A stretch of DNA of 64,000 nt, from positions 682,001-746,000 of the forward strand of contig NZ_JAPEPW010000002.1 of NCBI RefSeq assembly GCF_026339955.1, written 5' to 3'. The position numbers were made by a program, and so were the translations under genes. Below the pieces are notes generated by a model. The model searched no databases. It was not told the DNA's origin and saw nothing but the letters and a program-made list of their open reading frames with translations. Numbering within the stretch: the first letter of the stretch is position 1; every line of letters starts with the position of its first letter. This document shows, piece after piece, positions 43,745 to 52,325 of this stretch. Origin of the DNA: Streptomyces sp. NBC_01549. Lineage in GTDB: Bacteria; Actinomycetota; Actinomycetes; Streptomycetales; Streptomycetaceae.

Positions 43745-43845
43745 CGACTTTGTGGCTCTTTCGGTGTTGTGGCCTATTAATCACTTTGCACGATATATGC
43801 TACGAGTCAATAGCCTTTAGGTAAATTTTTTAGCATCCAGTGGGT
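43745..43845. other. AT-rich island without a gene
   Basis: About 100 bp of clearly AT-rich sequence (CCTATTAATCACTTTGCACG, ATATATGC, GTAAATTTTTTAGC) in a window that is otherwise about 70 percent GC. No frame, RBS or tRNA is seen; short frames nearby are noise. The gene-free stretch runs from 43609 to 44139. Confidence 0.6.
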
Positions 43846-44139
43846 GAAGTGCGGGCTTCTCGCGGCGAGGACTCGGAGACCGGGGCGCACGCGTACCCGA
43901 AGCGGGTGCCTCCCCGGCGGCCCGTTCCTCGCTCGCCCGGCAGATGAGGCAGGCCGGCCATGGTGGCGGCCGGTCGGCCTTTCGCTCCGAGTAGTGCATC
44001 CCGTGCGTCTTTGGTGCTGATCAGGCGCGTGATCCCGGCGTTGCCTCACGCTGCACCCAGGTGCACCCGGGGTTCCCTTCCGCGCCCCAGTTCGTCAGCC
44101 GGGCAATACGGTTGGTCCGGCTGCTTCCGCAGAGAATCC

Positions 44140-45504
44140 TCATGGAATCCCGTTCAGGCGGGCCATGAGGACGGTGATGTCGTCGTGGTGGCCCTCGGGA
44201 TGCTGGTGCCGCATCAGTGCCTCGCAGGTGTCCTCCAGCGACGAGTGCTGGGTGGTGAGTCTGCGGCCGAGCGCGCGGAGTGCCTCCTCGATGTCCTGCC
44301 CGCGGGTCTCCACCAGGCCGTCGGTGCACAGCAGGAGGAGGCTGCCGGGGTCCGTGAGCAGTTCCGAGGTGTCGAAGGTGACGCCACCCACTCCGATCGG
44401 TGCGCCGACCGGGACCTTCAGCAGTTCATTGCTGCCGTCGGGCCCCACGAGGACTGGCGGCAGGTGGCCGGCGCTCGCGAGGGTGGAGCGGCCGGTCGTC
44501 GGGTCGTAGACGCAGTACAGGCAGGTGGCCAGCTGGGTGTGGCCCAGGTGCTCTGCGAAGGCGTCGAGACGGGCCAGTATCCGCCCCGGGGGCAGGTCCA
44601 AAGTGGCGAGGGTTCTGACCGCCGTGCGCAGCTGCCCCATGACGACCGCCGCGTGCAGGCCGTGACCTGCCACGTCGCCGATGGCGAGTCCGACTCGGTG
44701 GCCCGGCAGGGGGATCACGTCAAACCAGTCGCCTCCGACCTGCGTGGTGCGACTGCTGGGGTGATACCGGTAGGCGATCTCCACCCCTGGCAGGCGAGGG
44801 GGCGGCGTGGGAAGCAGGCTGCGCTGCAGCACCGCGGATGCCGTCGCTTCGTCGCTGTGGATCCGGGCGTTGTGCAGGGCCACGGCCGCCCGCTCGGCCA
44901 CCTCCTCACAGGCCGCCAGGTCCGCGGCGACGAAAGCGGGGCGGTCGGGTTTGCGCCCGAACACCAGGAAGCCGAGAGCCCCGCCGTGCGCCACCAGATG
45001 CACCAGCAGGACGGAGGAGCCCTTCAGCACCAACCGGGCGGCCGGGCTGTCGAGCTCCGCCGGAAGTTGCTGGAGGATCTCATCTCCTACATGGGGAATG
45101 AGGACTGGTTCGATCTCCGCAAGGAATCGGGCCATGGCCGTGCCGGTCGTGTAGACGAAGGTCTTCCCCGGGCGGAGTTCCTCCCGGCAGTCCAGGCCCT
45201 CGTGGTGGACTGCCGCCACGCGGTGCATCACCACCGCACCCTCCAGGCCCTGGGGCGCGACGTCATCTTCCGACGCGACGACCTGATCGCACAGATGAAC
45301 CGAAGCGAAGTCGGCGAACCCCGGCACCGCCAGGCCGGCCAGTTGGCCGGCCTGGCGCTTGAGATCCAGGGTTGTGCCGATACCGCGCACGGCGTCGCAC
45401 AGGAAGGTCAGCCTGGCCGTGTCGGTGCTGGTGGCCGCACCGGGGGTCGCTCGGCGATCGGAGCCCGGGAGCGTCAGAGCGCATCGTTGTGTCTCTGGCG
45501 GCAA
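44140..45504 (-). CDS. GAF - SpoIIE-type PP2C phosphatase
   Basis: Product of 454 aa from TTG 45504; the start codon is weak and the true start could be slightly downstream. A GAF-like sensor covers about residues 30-200 (FADFASVHLCDQVV, LGFLVFGRKPDRPAF). The RsbU/SpoIIE phosphatase core then follows: LLPTPPPRLPGVEIAYRYHP, GGDWFDVIPLPG, AIGDVAGHGLHAAVVMGQLR, CTDGLVETRG and HDDITVLM, with all metal-binding Asp residues. Such enzymes dephosphorylate anti-anti-sigma factors in stress signalling. No antagonist gene is adjacent. Confidence 0.9.
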   Translation of the reverse strand: MPPETQRCALTLPGSDRRATPGAATSTDTARLTFLCDAVRGIGTTLDLKRQAGQLAGLAVPGFADFASVHLCDQVVASEDDVAPQGLEGAVVMHRVAAVHHEGLDCREELRPGKTFVYTTGTAMARFLAEIEPVLIPHVGDEILQQLPAELDSPAARLVLKGSSVLLVHLVAHGGALGFLVFGRKPDRPAFVAADLAACEEVAERAAVALHNARIHSDEATASAVLQRSLLPTPPPRLPGVEIAYRYHPSSRTTQVGGDWFDVIPLPGHRVGLAIGDVAGHGLHAAVVMGQLRTAVRTLATLDLPPGRILARLDAFAEHLGHTQLATCLYCVYDPTTGRSTLASAGHLPPVLVGPDGSNELLKVPVGAPIGVGGVTFDTSELLTDPGSLLLLCTDGLVETRGQDIEEALRALGRRLTTQHSSLEDTCEALMRHQHPEGHHDDITVLMARLNGIP

Positions 45505-45839
45505 AGAGGCCCCCCTGACGTGTGCCGGGCGCAGACGCGCCCCTGGGATGACAAGGACAACTGCGCCAGACCCGGCCCTCGAGACTGCCCAGACCTTCCA
45601 TCATGACCCTATCGCCCCAGCTCAGCAGAGGCGTTCACTCACAGGGGTGGTCCGCGCTGGTCGATCGGCGGTGTGGTGAAGGGCCCGTGAGGTCTGTACC
45701 CAGCTCGGTGCGCTCGGGAAGCGGCGCAGGGTGGTGGCCTCACTTCGCAAGGTTAGAACGGTGGCGCCGGTCCGCCGGCGGCCGCTTCGAGCGGAGGCTG
45801 CCGTCCTCGACATTCCCCAGCGCCTGCTTTCTCTACCGC

Positions 45840-46271
45840 TCAACCTCCTTGTTCCACGCACTCCTTGAAATGCTCCAGATCGCTGCGGACGAGCCGTTCG
45901 ATCGCGTTCGCCTGGGCGAATCCCCTCAGCCCGCCGAAGGTCTCCCTGACCGTGTCGGGGTCGTACTCGAGCCGTGCCCGGACCCGGGTGCGGTTCTGGT
46001 TGATCGGCTGAAGCGAGAAGGAACCCACCAGTTCGGGGTCGCTGGTGGTGTGCCACTCCATGACGCGTTCCCCCCTGCGATCGGAGATCTCGGCCTCGAA
46101 CACTCGGGCCCGGCCGCCGGCCTCGACGTCCAGACGCGCTCGACCACCCGCCTCCGTACGGACCTCGCGCACTCCTTCCACGAACCGCGGATAGTTCTCC
46201 ACGCGGTGGAGGTCTTCCCAAGCCTTGTCGATCGGCACTCCAACGTCGACGTGTTCTTCCAGGGTGCTCAT
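45840..46271 (-). CDS. SRPBCC (polyketide cyclase/dehydrase-like) protein
   Basis: Product of 143 aa from ATG 46271 (MSTLEEHVDVGVPIDKAW), which has a GGAGGTGGGCC RBS. It is a START/Bet v1-like fold: VDVGVPIDKAWEDLHRVENYPRFVEGVREVR at the N-terminus and VRETFGGLRGFAQANAIERLVRSDLEHFKECVE at the end. It is similar in type to the larger SRPBCC protein of the gas-vesicle cluster. Ligand unknown. Confidence 0.85.
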   Translation of the reverse strand: MSTLEEHVDVGVPIDKAWEDLHRVENYPRFVEGVREVRTEAGGRARLDVEAGGRARVFEAEISDRRGERVMEWHTTSDPELVGSFSLQPINQNRTRVRARLEYDPDTVRETFGGLRGFAQANAIERLVRSDLEHFKECVEQGG

Positions 46272-46613
46272 GGCCCACCTCCATGTTCGACTCATGACGC
46301 ATGGGCTTTCTGTGTCCAGTGTGCGCCCGGCGGGGGTGCCAGGTGGTGGCGCCTATGGTTCCGGTGAACGCGGTCCGCAACACGCATCGCTACGACCACG
46401 CTGTCCGATGCTGTCCCCATGGGCAGGTACCTATGGGATGTTCGGCCGGCAGGACGCCCCGAAGCCGACAGGATCATGCACGGCGGCTTCACCTCGATGA
46501 GCGCCGACACCCCGACAGGGCATGGAGCACAACCTTGGCAACAACGTCTCGGTGAGCCTCAGCGACGACGGCTGGAAGCTGCGCGCCGACCGGTCCCGGC
46601 GCATGCTGGTGAC

Positions 46614-46832
46614 ATGGACGTACGCCCTGCAGCGGTCGTGCTTTCGCCGGAGTCGGACGGGGGTCGGCGCGTGATGATCCAGGGCAAGTTCACGGGCACC
46701 GCGTACAGCCTGTTCGACGTGCTGGACTTCCTGCACCGTGCCGGCCTGCCCGCCGAGGACCGGGTCATCGACGACCCGGAGCTGATCGAGTGGCGTGGCG
46801 GCGGACCGTACGACTGGGGCAACACGGCGTAG
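46614..46832 (+). CDS. Small hypothetical protein (72 aa)
   Basis: ATG 46614 encodes MDVRPAAVVLSPESDGGRRV, MIQGKFTGTAYSLFDVLDFL, HRAGLPAEDRVIDDPELIEW and so on. The last 50 residues have solid codon bias and a defined fold-like pattern. A shorter start at ATG 46674 is possible. A 51-aa frame at 46522-46677 (MEHNLGNNVSVSLSDDGWKL) precedes it and may be a related small gene. Family not recognised. Confidence 0.5.
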   Translation: MDVRPAAVVLSPESDGGRRVMIQGKFTGTAYSLFDVLDFLHRAGLPAEDRVIDDPELIEWRGGGPYDWGNTA

Positions 46833-46934
46833 CCACCGTAACCCCGGATTTCCACCCCACCGCGTATCGCCGTCCTGGCGCGTTAGGGGTCTTCCCTGTC
46901 CGACCGCTTACCGAAAGAGCGACAGGGGCCTCCC

Positions 46935-47681
46935 CTACTCGTCTCCGATGCGTACGACCGCCAGCGTGATGTTGTCGGGTCCGCCCGCGGCGATGGCGGC
47001 TTTCCACAGTTCGAAGGCCGCCCGGCCGTCGTCGTGCTCCCGCGTCACCGCGTCGATCTCGTCCGGTGTCACCGGGTCGGTCAGGCCGTCTGTGCAGATG
47101 AGGTAGCGGTCGCCGGGCGACATCGACGCGGCCGTCACGTGAGGACTGATGGAGCGGCAGCTGGGCGTACCGCCCAGGCACTGGGTGACGAGGGACGTGG
47201 TGCGCTGCCCGGGTTCGAGCGGCGGGCTGTCGTCGACGCTCACCTGGCGCAGCCCGGCGCGGGAGACCGCGAACACGCGGCTGTCACCCACGTTGAACGT
47301 CAGCAGTGAGCCGGGCTGTACGACGACTCCGGCGACGGTCGTCCCCATGGTGGCCAGCTCACTTCCGGTGCCGCCGGCGGCCTGGTACAGGGCGCGGTTG
47401 CAGGCGTTCAAGGCGTCACGGACGGCGTCCTCGCTGTCCAGAGTGGGACCGATCGACGCGATCCGGTGGGCGGCCAGGGCGCTGGCCACGTCGCCGCCGG
47501 GATGTCCGCCGAGCCCGTCGGCGACGGCGACGACGAGGGGCGTCCCCAGCGGGAAGACCAGGGTCTGCGGATTCTCGGTCACGCTGGCGCACAGTGTCCA
47601 CGGTCCGACGACGAGGCTGTCCTCGTTCCGCTCGCGGAGCAGCCCGGGGTGGCTCAGCGCACTCACTGCGACGTACGACAT
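46935..47681 (-). CDS. PP2C-family Ser/Thr protein phosphatase
   Basis: Product of 248 aa from ATG 47681 (MSYVAVSALSHPGLLRERNE), after AAGGCGG. All PP2C motifs are in order: RERNEDS, VVAVADGLGGHPGGDVAS near 52, MGTTVAGVVV, FNVGDSRVF, LICTDGLTDPV near 190 and GGPDNITLAVV near 236. It is soluble and of PstP/PrpC type. It is the natural counterpart of the two Ser/Thr kinases in the window, although not adjacent to either. Confidence 0.92.
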   Translation of the reverse strand: MSYVAVSALSHPGLLRERNEDSLVVGPWTLCASVTENPQTLVFPLGTPLVVAVADGLGGHPGGDVASALAAHRIASIGPTLDSEDAVRDALNACNRALYQAAGGTGSELATMGTTVAGVVVQPGSLLTFNVGDSRVFAVSRAGLRQVSVDDSPPLEPGQRTTSLVTQCLGGTPSCRSISPHVTAASMSPGDRYLICTDGLTDPVTPDEIDAVTREHDDGRAAFELWKAAIAAGGPDNITLAVVRIGDE

Positions 47682-47839
47682 GGAGCGCCACCGCCTTCCC
47701 GCAACGGCAGACCGCCGGAGGCCGGGCCCCGGACCTGCTGACACTCGCACACGAGTCCTCACGGCCGAAAGCCTGAGCCGAGAGACGGACCTTCACGAGA
47801 CGTCCTGTCCGGGGCACTCCGAGAGTTGATGCCCGTCTC

Positions 47840-48202
47840 TCAGCCATCGGCCAGCCGCACGCACACGCAGAACTCGCGCGGTTCGGCCCAGCGGGCGCAC
47901 TGGCGGGCGAAGGCTACGACGTCGCCCCGCCGCGACGAATCCACGCACAGTGCGTCGGTCGGTTCCAGCGCGCGGAGCCACCCGGCCGAGCCTGTCCATC
48001 CGACCACCGCCCAACCGACGAGCAGGGCAACAGCACCATTCTCCACTCCGGCACGCCCTCCGGCCAGCCTCCGCGGACGGTCACAGTGGCCTGCCGTACG
48101 CCAGGGAGCCTTCCAGGGAGCACATTGCACACGCTTCTTATGTGTGCCAGCCGCATAGCCGCGTATGAAACTTTCACGCTGTCTGGTCAGCGGAGGCGCC
48201 AC
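47840..48202 (-). CDS. Hypothetical protein with one hydrophobic segment, uncertain
   Basis: The C-terminal 70 residues (VENGAVALLVGWAVVGWTGS, AGWLRALEPTDALCVDSSRR, GDVVAFARQCARWAEPREFC) look like a real small actinobacterial protein. The first 50 residues are Arg/Pro-rich and unconvincing, and the start is unclear. It may be a remnant. Function unknown. Confidence 0.35.
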   Translation of the reverse strand: MAPPLTRQRESFIRGYAAGTHKKRVQCAPWKAPWRTAGHCDRPRRLAGGRAGVENGAVALLVGWAVVGWTGSAGWLRALEPTDALCVDSSRRGDVVAFARQCARWAEPREFCVCVRLADG

Positions 48203-48599
48203 GCCAGATTGCGCCAGACTGGTTCTGCCCGTGGTTGCGTGACGGTTGCGTGACGGCTACGCCAGATGCCCCTCACCCACTACGACATCCGGGCTGGCGC
48301 GCTACGGAAGCGTGGTCACGACCTCTTGGTTGGCCTGTCCGGACGGTGCTGTGGTGACAGGCTCGCGGCATGGCAGACGATGTCGTGGGAAAGCGTGTCG
48401 CTGATCTTCGGGCCGAGTGTGAAGAGCAGGCACGGAAGAATCACTTCCGTCGGCAATTCTGGCTGCTTACCGATGCCGCTCTCGGGCTGCCGGCCGCTGT
48501 GCAAGCGTGGAGGTGTGGCGGACAAGGCATCGGCGACAGCCTGCCGTACCTCCTCGGAGCAGAGCACGGTGACGGCCTGGCCGGGTCGGCCGTGCCGAG

Positions 48600-48790
48600 C
48601 GACGATGCCAGTGGTCCCACGAGTACCTCGGCGGCGCCTTCGGCACGGTCTACCACGTGTCGACCATCGCCATCCTGTGGTTCGCCGGCGCCTCCGCCAT
48701 GGCCGGGCCGCTCTGCATCATGCTCTCCCGTACTCGCTCATTGTTTCTGATCCCGGAAACGCTACGTTGCTTTCCAGATTCATACAACAT
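48600..48790 (+). pseudogene. APC-type amino-acid transporter remnant
   Basis: In one frame SHEYLGGAFGTVYHVSTIAI, LWFAGASAMAG matches a membrane segment of large Streptomyces APC-family permeases. It is followed by degenerate sequence, and no start, stop or remaining helices are found. The stretch 48203-48599 has only short frames without recognisable domains. Confidence 0.45.
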
Positions 48791-48824
48791 ACTTGTTGCG
48801 CGAAATTAGCATCGCGGCAGGTGA

Positions 48825-48845
48825 TTGCTAGCAAACTGTTGCAAC
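48825..48845. promoter_or_regulatory. MarR/GbsR-type operator palindromes
   Basis: TTGCTAGCAA (48825-48834) and GTTGCAAC (48838-48845) are two adjacent perfect palindromes in an AT-rich stretch, with ATGCAACGAC and ATTGCAATGAG copies at 48859 and 48893. They precede a decayed MarR/GbsR gene and are typical of autoregulatory operators of that class. Confidence 0.55.
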
Positions 48846-48918
48846 GACCTTGAGGTTAATGCAACGACATGCACGACAGTTGGCCCTGGTCATTGCAATG
48901 AGCGAGAAGTGAACGCTA

Positions 48919-49260
48919 TGGTGAGGGCCTCCCCTACGCCGAGATCGCCCGACGCCTCGACCGTCCGACCTCACGGACGTGACGCCGAGGCCGTGGCCGA
49001 GTACGAGGAGACGTTCACCACCGTCCCCATGGCTTCGGGCCTGACCAAGATGTCGGCCCGGGTGCCGACTTGTCTGTTCACCACCGACGCGGGCAGCCCC
49101 ACCGCGTCCCAACTCGCCCAGCGCCTCCAGGTCAGCGGCGTCCATCTCCAAAGCGATCGCCATCCTGGCGAGCCAGAGCCTCGCCCGCCGAGAACACGAC
49201 GAACGCCGCCGCGACCGCTACGTCGTCGACGACGAACTCGTCACAGTCATGAGACGAAGC
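48919..49260 (+). pseudogene. GbsR/MarR-family regulator, decayed
   Basis: Segments in three frames reconstruct a GbsR/MarR-type regulator: EGLPYAEIARRLDRPTS near 48925; GRDAEAVAEYEETFTTVPMA and SGLTKMSARVPTCLFTTDAG at 48975-49095; then ISKAIAILASQSLARREHDE and RRRDRYVVDDELVTVMRR up to about 49255. At least two frameshifts interrupt it. Such genes usually flank transporters, and an APC remnant lies upstream. Confidence 0.65.
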
Positions 49261-49439
49261 CGGCTGCGTCCCAGGGGAAGCACAGGGTGCAAAAGCCCCG
49301 CGTATACGTCCGCGAGGAGGTCCCTTCGTCACCGGTTGCCGCCCCTCGGTCGCCAAGGTGATCGTGCGGCGGGCACAGCAAGCCACCCGGGGGGGTGGCC
49401 GCGCGTGGGCGGGCACGGCCACCCTCGTCCGGTGTGGTC

Positions 49440-49830
49440 AGCCGACCGTGAGCAGATGGTCTGGACCGGATTTCGATTGGTGATCTTCGCGGCGGGGAGA
49501 GCTGCCGCCTGGCTCAGGCAGGTCGTCAGCGTCCCGCTGCATGACTTCCAGCCGGTTACCGACGCGTCGATGATGGCCATTTCGGGCCCCTGGGCGCGCT
49601 GGGTCCGCGACAGACCGAAGAAGCTGGACGGATTGCTCTGCGGGGTGCGCAGCAGATTCTTCGAGTGCTTCCCGTCGAAGGCGTAGGCACCGATCTGCAC
49701 GCCCTCCGGGTTCTTGGTGAAGAACGCCTACACCTGCGGGGTCACATCATTGAAGTCGAGGCCCTTTCCCACGACCGATGCGATGTCGTCCACGCTGGTG
49801 AGGTCCGGCAGCCACGAGGTGTCATGAGGC
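49440..49830 (-). pseudogene. Remnant of an unknown secreted protein
   Basis: The minus strand reads DTSWLPDLTSVDDIASVVGK and GLDFNDVTPQV, then a stop codon (TAG, near 49727-49729), then AFFTKNPEGVQIGAYAFDGK, HSKNLLRTPQSNPSSFFGLS and CLSQAAALPAAKITNRNPVQ. The continuity across the nonsense codon shows a broken gene. The family is not recognised; Cys and Asn content suggest an extracellular protein. Confidence 0.45.
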
Positions 49831-49969
49831 GACGGGGCTTCGTACTTTCGCTCTGTCTCTCGCTTCGATATGGCCCTGCGGCGGTCGTCCGTCAGTCACT
49901 CCGCGGCACGCCCGTCATCGCGAAGGCCTTCAAGGCGGTGACGGTTCGCGGAGTTGGTGCTCGCAGCGC

Positions 49970-50347
49970 TCATACCAAGGCGGGTCGGGCGGCGATACGG
50001 GTCACCGTGACCGAGACGGTGACCGGCTCCACGACCCCATGGGTGGCGAGGTGGGAGGTGGCGGCGGTCCGTACCCGGTCGTGGACGTTCCTGGCGGTGT
50101 CCAGGGCTCGGTGGCCCTCGGCCAGGACGCAGCGCACCTGGATGCGCCACCCCGAACCGTCCGGCGCCCGGTCGGCGCGGATGCCCGCCTCGGGCGGCAT
50201 GCGGTGCGGTGCTGTGTCCGTCCGGGTAGGCGTGGCGGCTGCCGCGAGGCAGTGGACCAGGCGGGGTTGCAGACCGGCCACGCCGGGAACGGCGAGGGCT
50301 GCCTCGGCCGCGACGCCGAGGAGCGTGGTCGTGCCGATGGCGGTCAT
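49970..50347 (-). CDS. Asp23/Gls24-family envelope stress response protein
   Basis: Product of 125 aa from ATG 50347, which overlaps the stop of the upstream gene (TGATG). The Asp23-like fold is visible as VAAEAALAVPGVAGLQPRL at the N-terminus and WRIQVRCVLAEGHRALDTARNVHDRVRTAATSHLATHG, ending in VTVSVTVTRIA. It is the third gene of the minus-strand unit sigma factor - zinc-finger/Asp23 protein - Asp23 protein. Asp23 proteins assemble at the membrane through AmaP; here they probably sense or buffer envelope stress. Confidence 0.85.
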   Translation of the reverse strand: MTAIGTTTLLGVAAEAALAVPGVAGLQPRLVHCLAAAATPTRTDTAPHRMPPEAGIRADRAPDGSGWRIQVRCVLAEGHRALDTARNVHDRVRTAATSHLATHGVVEPVTVSVTVTRIAARPALV

Positions 50348-51036
50348 CACGTGCCCCTGCCCGTAGGGTCGCCGGGGCTCAGGGGTGGCCACGACTCCAG
50401 AACGTCGACCACGGTGATGTCGACCGCCGTCACGGCCAGACCCAGGTCCCATCCGGCCGAGTCGAGGACCGATTGGCGTACCTGATCAACCCGGTCGGGC
50501 AGCGGGCGGTCGAGGGCAGCGGCCAGGGCCATGGTCACCCGCACGTCGGCGCCCTCGCCCGGGGGTACGAGCCGGCAGGTCGCGGCCCTCACACCGGGGA
50601 CCATGTCCGCGGTCTGCCGAAGTACCTTCGCGGCAGCGCTCTCGGCGATCCGTAGCTCCCGGTCGGGGTCGGCCAGGGGCAGCAGCCGTCCGAGCCGGAT
50701 CTCTGCCCTGACGACGTTCATGACTCGGTCGGCGAGCGCCTGCAGGCCGGGAGGGTCTTCCGCACGCAGCGCCTGGGCGGCCGTGTTCACCGTGGCCAGT
50801 CCCTCGACCGCCTCGCGGCAGTGAGGACAGGACGCCGTGTGCGGGTCCGCGACCGGCGCACGGTCCCGCGTCTGTTCCCAGACCCGGCTGAGCAGGCGGC
50901 CGCAGGGCAGTACCTCATCACCCGCGAACGGGGGCACGTCGGCGTCAATGGACATGCCGGCGTCAATGGGGCTGGTGCGGGGCCCGTCGACATGGGGCGG
51001 TTCGGAAGGCCGGGCCTGCGGGTCGTCTAGCGCCAT
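50347..51036 (-). CDS. Zinc-finger anti-sigma-like protein fused to Asp23-like domain
   Basis: Product of 229 aa. The N-terminal half has a zinc-type anti-sigma motif, HTASCPHCREAV near residues 67-78 (H-x3-C-x2-C), preceded by LPCGRLLSRVWEQ. The C-terminal half (ELRIAESAAAKVLRQTADMV, PGVRAATCRLVPPGEGADVR, VTMALAAAL) is an Asp23/Gls24-like domain. No membrane segment is present. Its start overlaps the ECF sigma gene end by 10 bp, the normal arrangement for an anti-sigma factor. The fusion suggests that Asp23 interactions control sigma release (inference). Confidence 0.82.
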   Translation of the reverse strand: MALDDPQARPSEPPHVDGPRTSPIDAGMSIDADVPPFAGDEVLPCGRLLSRVWEQTRDRAPVADPHTASCPHCREAVEGLATVNTAAQALRAEDPPGLQALADRVMNVVRAEIRLGRLLPLADPDRELRIAESAAAKVLRQTADMVPGVRAATCRLVPPGEGADVRVTMALAAALDRPLPDRVDQVRQSVLDSAGWDLGLAVTAVDITVVDVLESWPPLSPGDPTGRGT

Positions 51037-51605
51037 GGGCCCATCGCCTCCTGCAGGGATCGGCGTGCTCTGAACAGTCTGCCGCGCACCGTCTGCTCAC
51101 TGGTCCGTGTCACGTGGGCGATCTCGTTGTAGGGCAGGCCCTGCAGTTCACGCAGGATCCAGCAGATCCGCTGGCCGGCGTCCAACTCGGCCAGCGCGCG
51201 GGACAGGGCCTCGGTGGCCGCGTCCTGCTCGGCGGACCTTGCGGGCTGGCTCCTCGCGTCGCCCGTCGCGGGTTCGGCGACGGTGTCCAGGGGGAGGGGC
51301 GGCGGTCGGCGCCGCCGTCGCATGGTCAAGCAGCGGTTAATGGTGATGCGGTACATCCAGGTACTGAATTCCGCACTGTGACGGTACTCCGGCAGACGCC
51401 GCCAGGCGCTGACGAAGGCGTCCTGAACGGCCTCTTCGGCGTCCTGGGGGTTGCCGAGCATGCCACGGGCCAGGGCCAGGAGGGACCGGTTGTGCCGCTG
51501 GACGAGAACGGCGAAGGAGTCTTCGTCTCCCTCGGCCGCTCGCACGGCAAGCACTCCGTCCGACAGGTCGCATCCCAGCTGTGGGGAAGCAGTACGTTGA
51601 ATCAT
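51027..51605 (-). CDS. ECF-type RNA polymerase sigma factor
   Basis: Product of 192 aa from ATG 51605 (MIQRTASPQLGCDLSDGVLA). Region 2 is AAEGDEDSFAVLVQRHNRSL and DAEEAVQDAFVSAWRRLPEY, RHSAEFSTWMYRITINRCLT. Region 4 is LAELDAGQRICWILRELQGL, PYNEIAHVTRTSEQTVRGRL, FRARRSL. It lacks a SnoaL-type extension. It is divergent from the Asp23 operon across a 156-bp region with a CRP-like dyad, and its anti-sigma-like partner overlaps it, so it probably drives both operons. Confidence 0.93.
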   Translation of the reverse strand: MIQRTASPQLGCDLSDGVLAVRAAEGDEDSFAVLVQRHNRSLLALARGMLGNPQDAEEAVQDAFVSAWRRLPEYRHSAEFSTWMYRITINRCLTMRRRRRPPPLPLDTVAEPATGDARSQPARSAEQDAATEALSRALAELDAGQRICWILRELQGLPYNEIAHVTRTSEQTVRGRLFRARRSLQEAMGPWR

Positions 51606-51652
51606 GACGCTCTCGCAGGAGGCTCGGAAAAACGGGTACCCCCGCCACACAT

Positions 51653-51670
51653 GTGTGATGCACATCACAC
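51653..51670. promoter_or_regulatory. CRP-like dyad in the divergent sigma/Asp23 promoter region
   Basis: GTGTGATG-CA-CATCACAC is a perfect 8-bp inverted repeat. It contains TGTGA-N6-TCACA, the textbook CRP/FNR-family consensus, and fits the Streptomyces Crp pattern GTG-N6-G-N-CAC only approximately. A second inverted repeat (GACACC...GGTGTC) lies nearer the Asp23 start. Confidence 0.65.
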
Positions 51671-51761
51671 GCCACGTCTGTGAGAGGTGCGCCGCCCCGG
51701 GTGTCCAACCTCTTGAGAGACACCACGCGGGTGTCACACCGAGCCACTCGAGGCGACCGCC

Positions 51762-52244
51762 ATGACAGACAACATCACCAGCGTCGGCGGGGGCAGCCGG
51801 CCCGACACAGGCGTGAGCGCGCTGAAGGGCCGTACCGGGGCCGGAGCACCGGCCGAGACACGGGGGAAGACCACCATCGCGGACGGCGTGGTCGCCAAGA
51901 TCGCGGGCATGGCCACACGCGAGGTACCGGGCATCCACAGCATGGGAGCGGGCATGGCCCGCGCCTTCGGCGCCATGCGGGAACGCGTCCCCGGCGCAGG
52001 CGGAGGCGCCACACGCGGGGTGAAGGTCGAGGTCGGCGAGCGCCAGGCCGCGGTGGACTTGGACGTCGTCGTCGAGTACGGCGTCTCCATCGTCGACGTC
52101 GCCGGCGCCGTACGCACCAACGTGATCAGCGCCCTGGAACGAATGACGGGACTGGAGGTCGTCGAGGTGAACATCGCCGTCGACGACGTCCACCTCCCCG
52201 ACGAGGAGGAAGAGGCCGAACGGAACGAGGGCCGCGTGCGGTGA
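51762..52244 (+). CDS. Asp23/Gls24-family envelope stress response protein
   Basis: Product of 160 aa. A 35-residue Gly-rich N-terminus is followed by the complete Asp23 domain: GKTTIADGVVAKIAGMATRE, VPGIHSMGAGMARAFGAM, then VKVEVGERQAAVDLDVVVEY and NVISALERMTGLEVVEVNIA, VDDVHLPDEE. The acidic C-terminus is usual in the family. It is the first gene of a plus-strand run of six and the best-conserved Asp23 protein here. Confidence 0.93.
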   Translation: MTDNITSVGGGSRPDTGVSALKGRTGAGAPAETRGKTTIADGVVAKIAGMATREVPGIHSMGAGMARAFGAMRERVPGAGGGATRGVKVEVGERQAAVDLDVVVEYGVSIVDVAGAVRTNVISALERMTGLEVVEVNIAVDDVHLPDEEEEAERNEGRVR

Positions 52245-52325
52245 CCGACCGCCGTGACCACGGCCATGCCCTGGGCATGAGCGGGTGATCACACGGACGC
52301 TCACGTTCGCGAGACGGGTGAGTGG

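Noticed and set aside
48266..48853. 195-codon plus-strand frame
   Set aside because: No coherent domain; it crosses the transporter fossil and the operator region and has poor codon bias.
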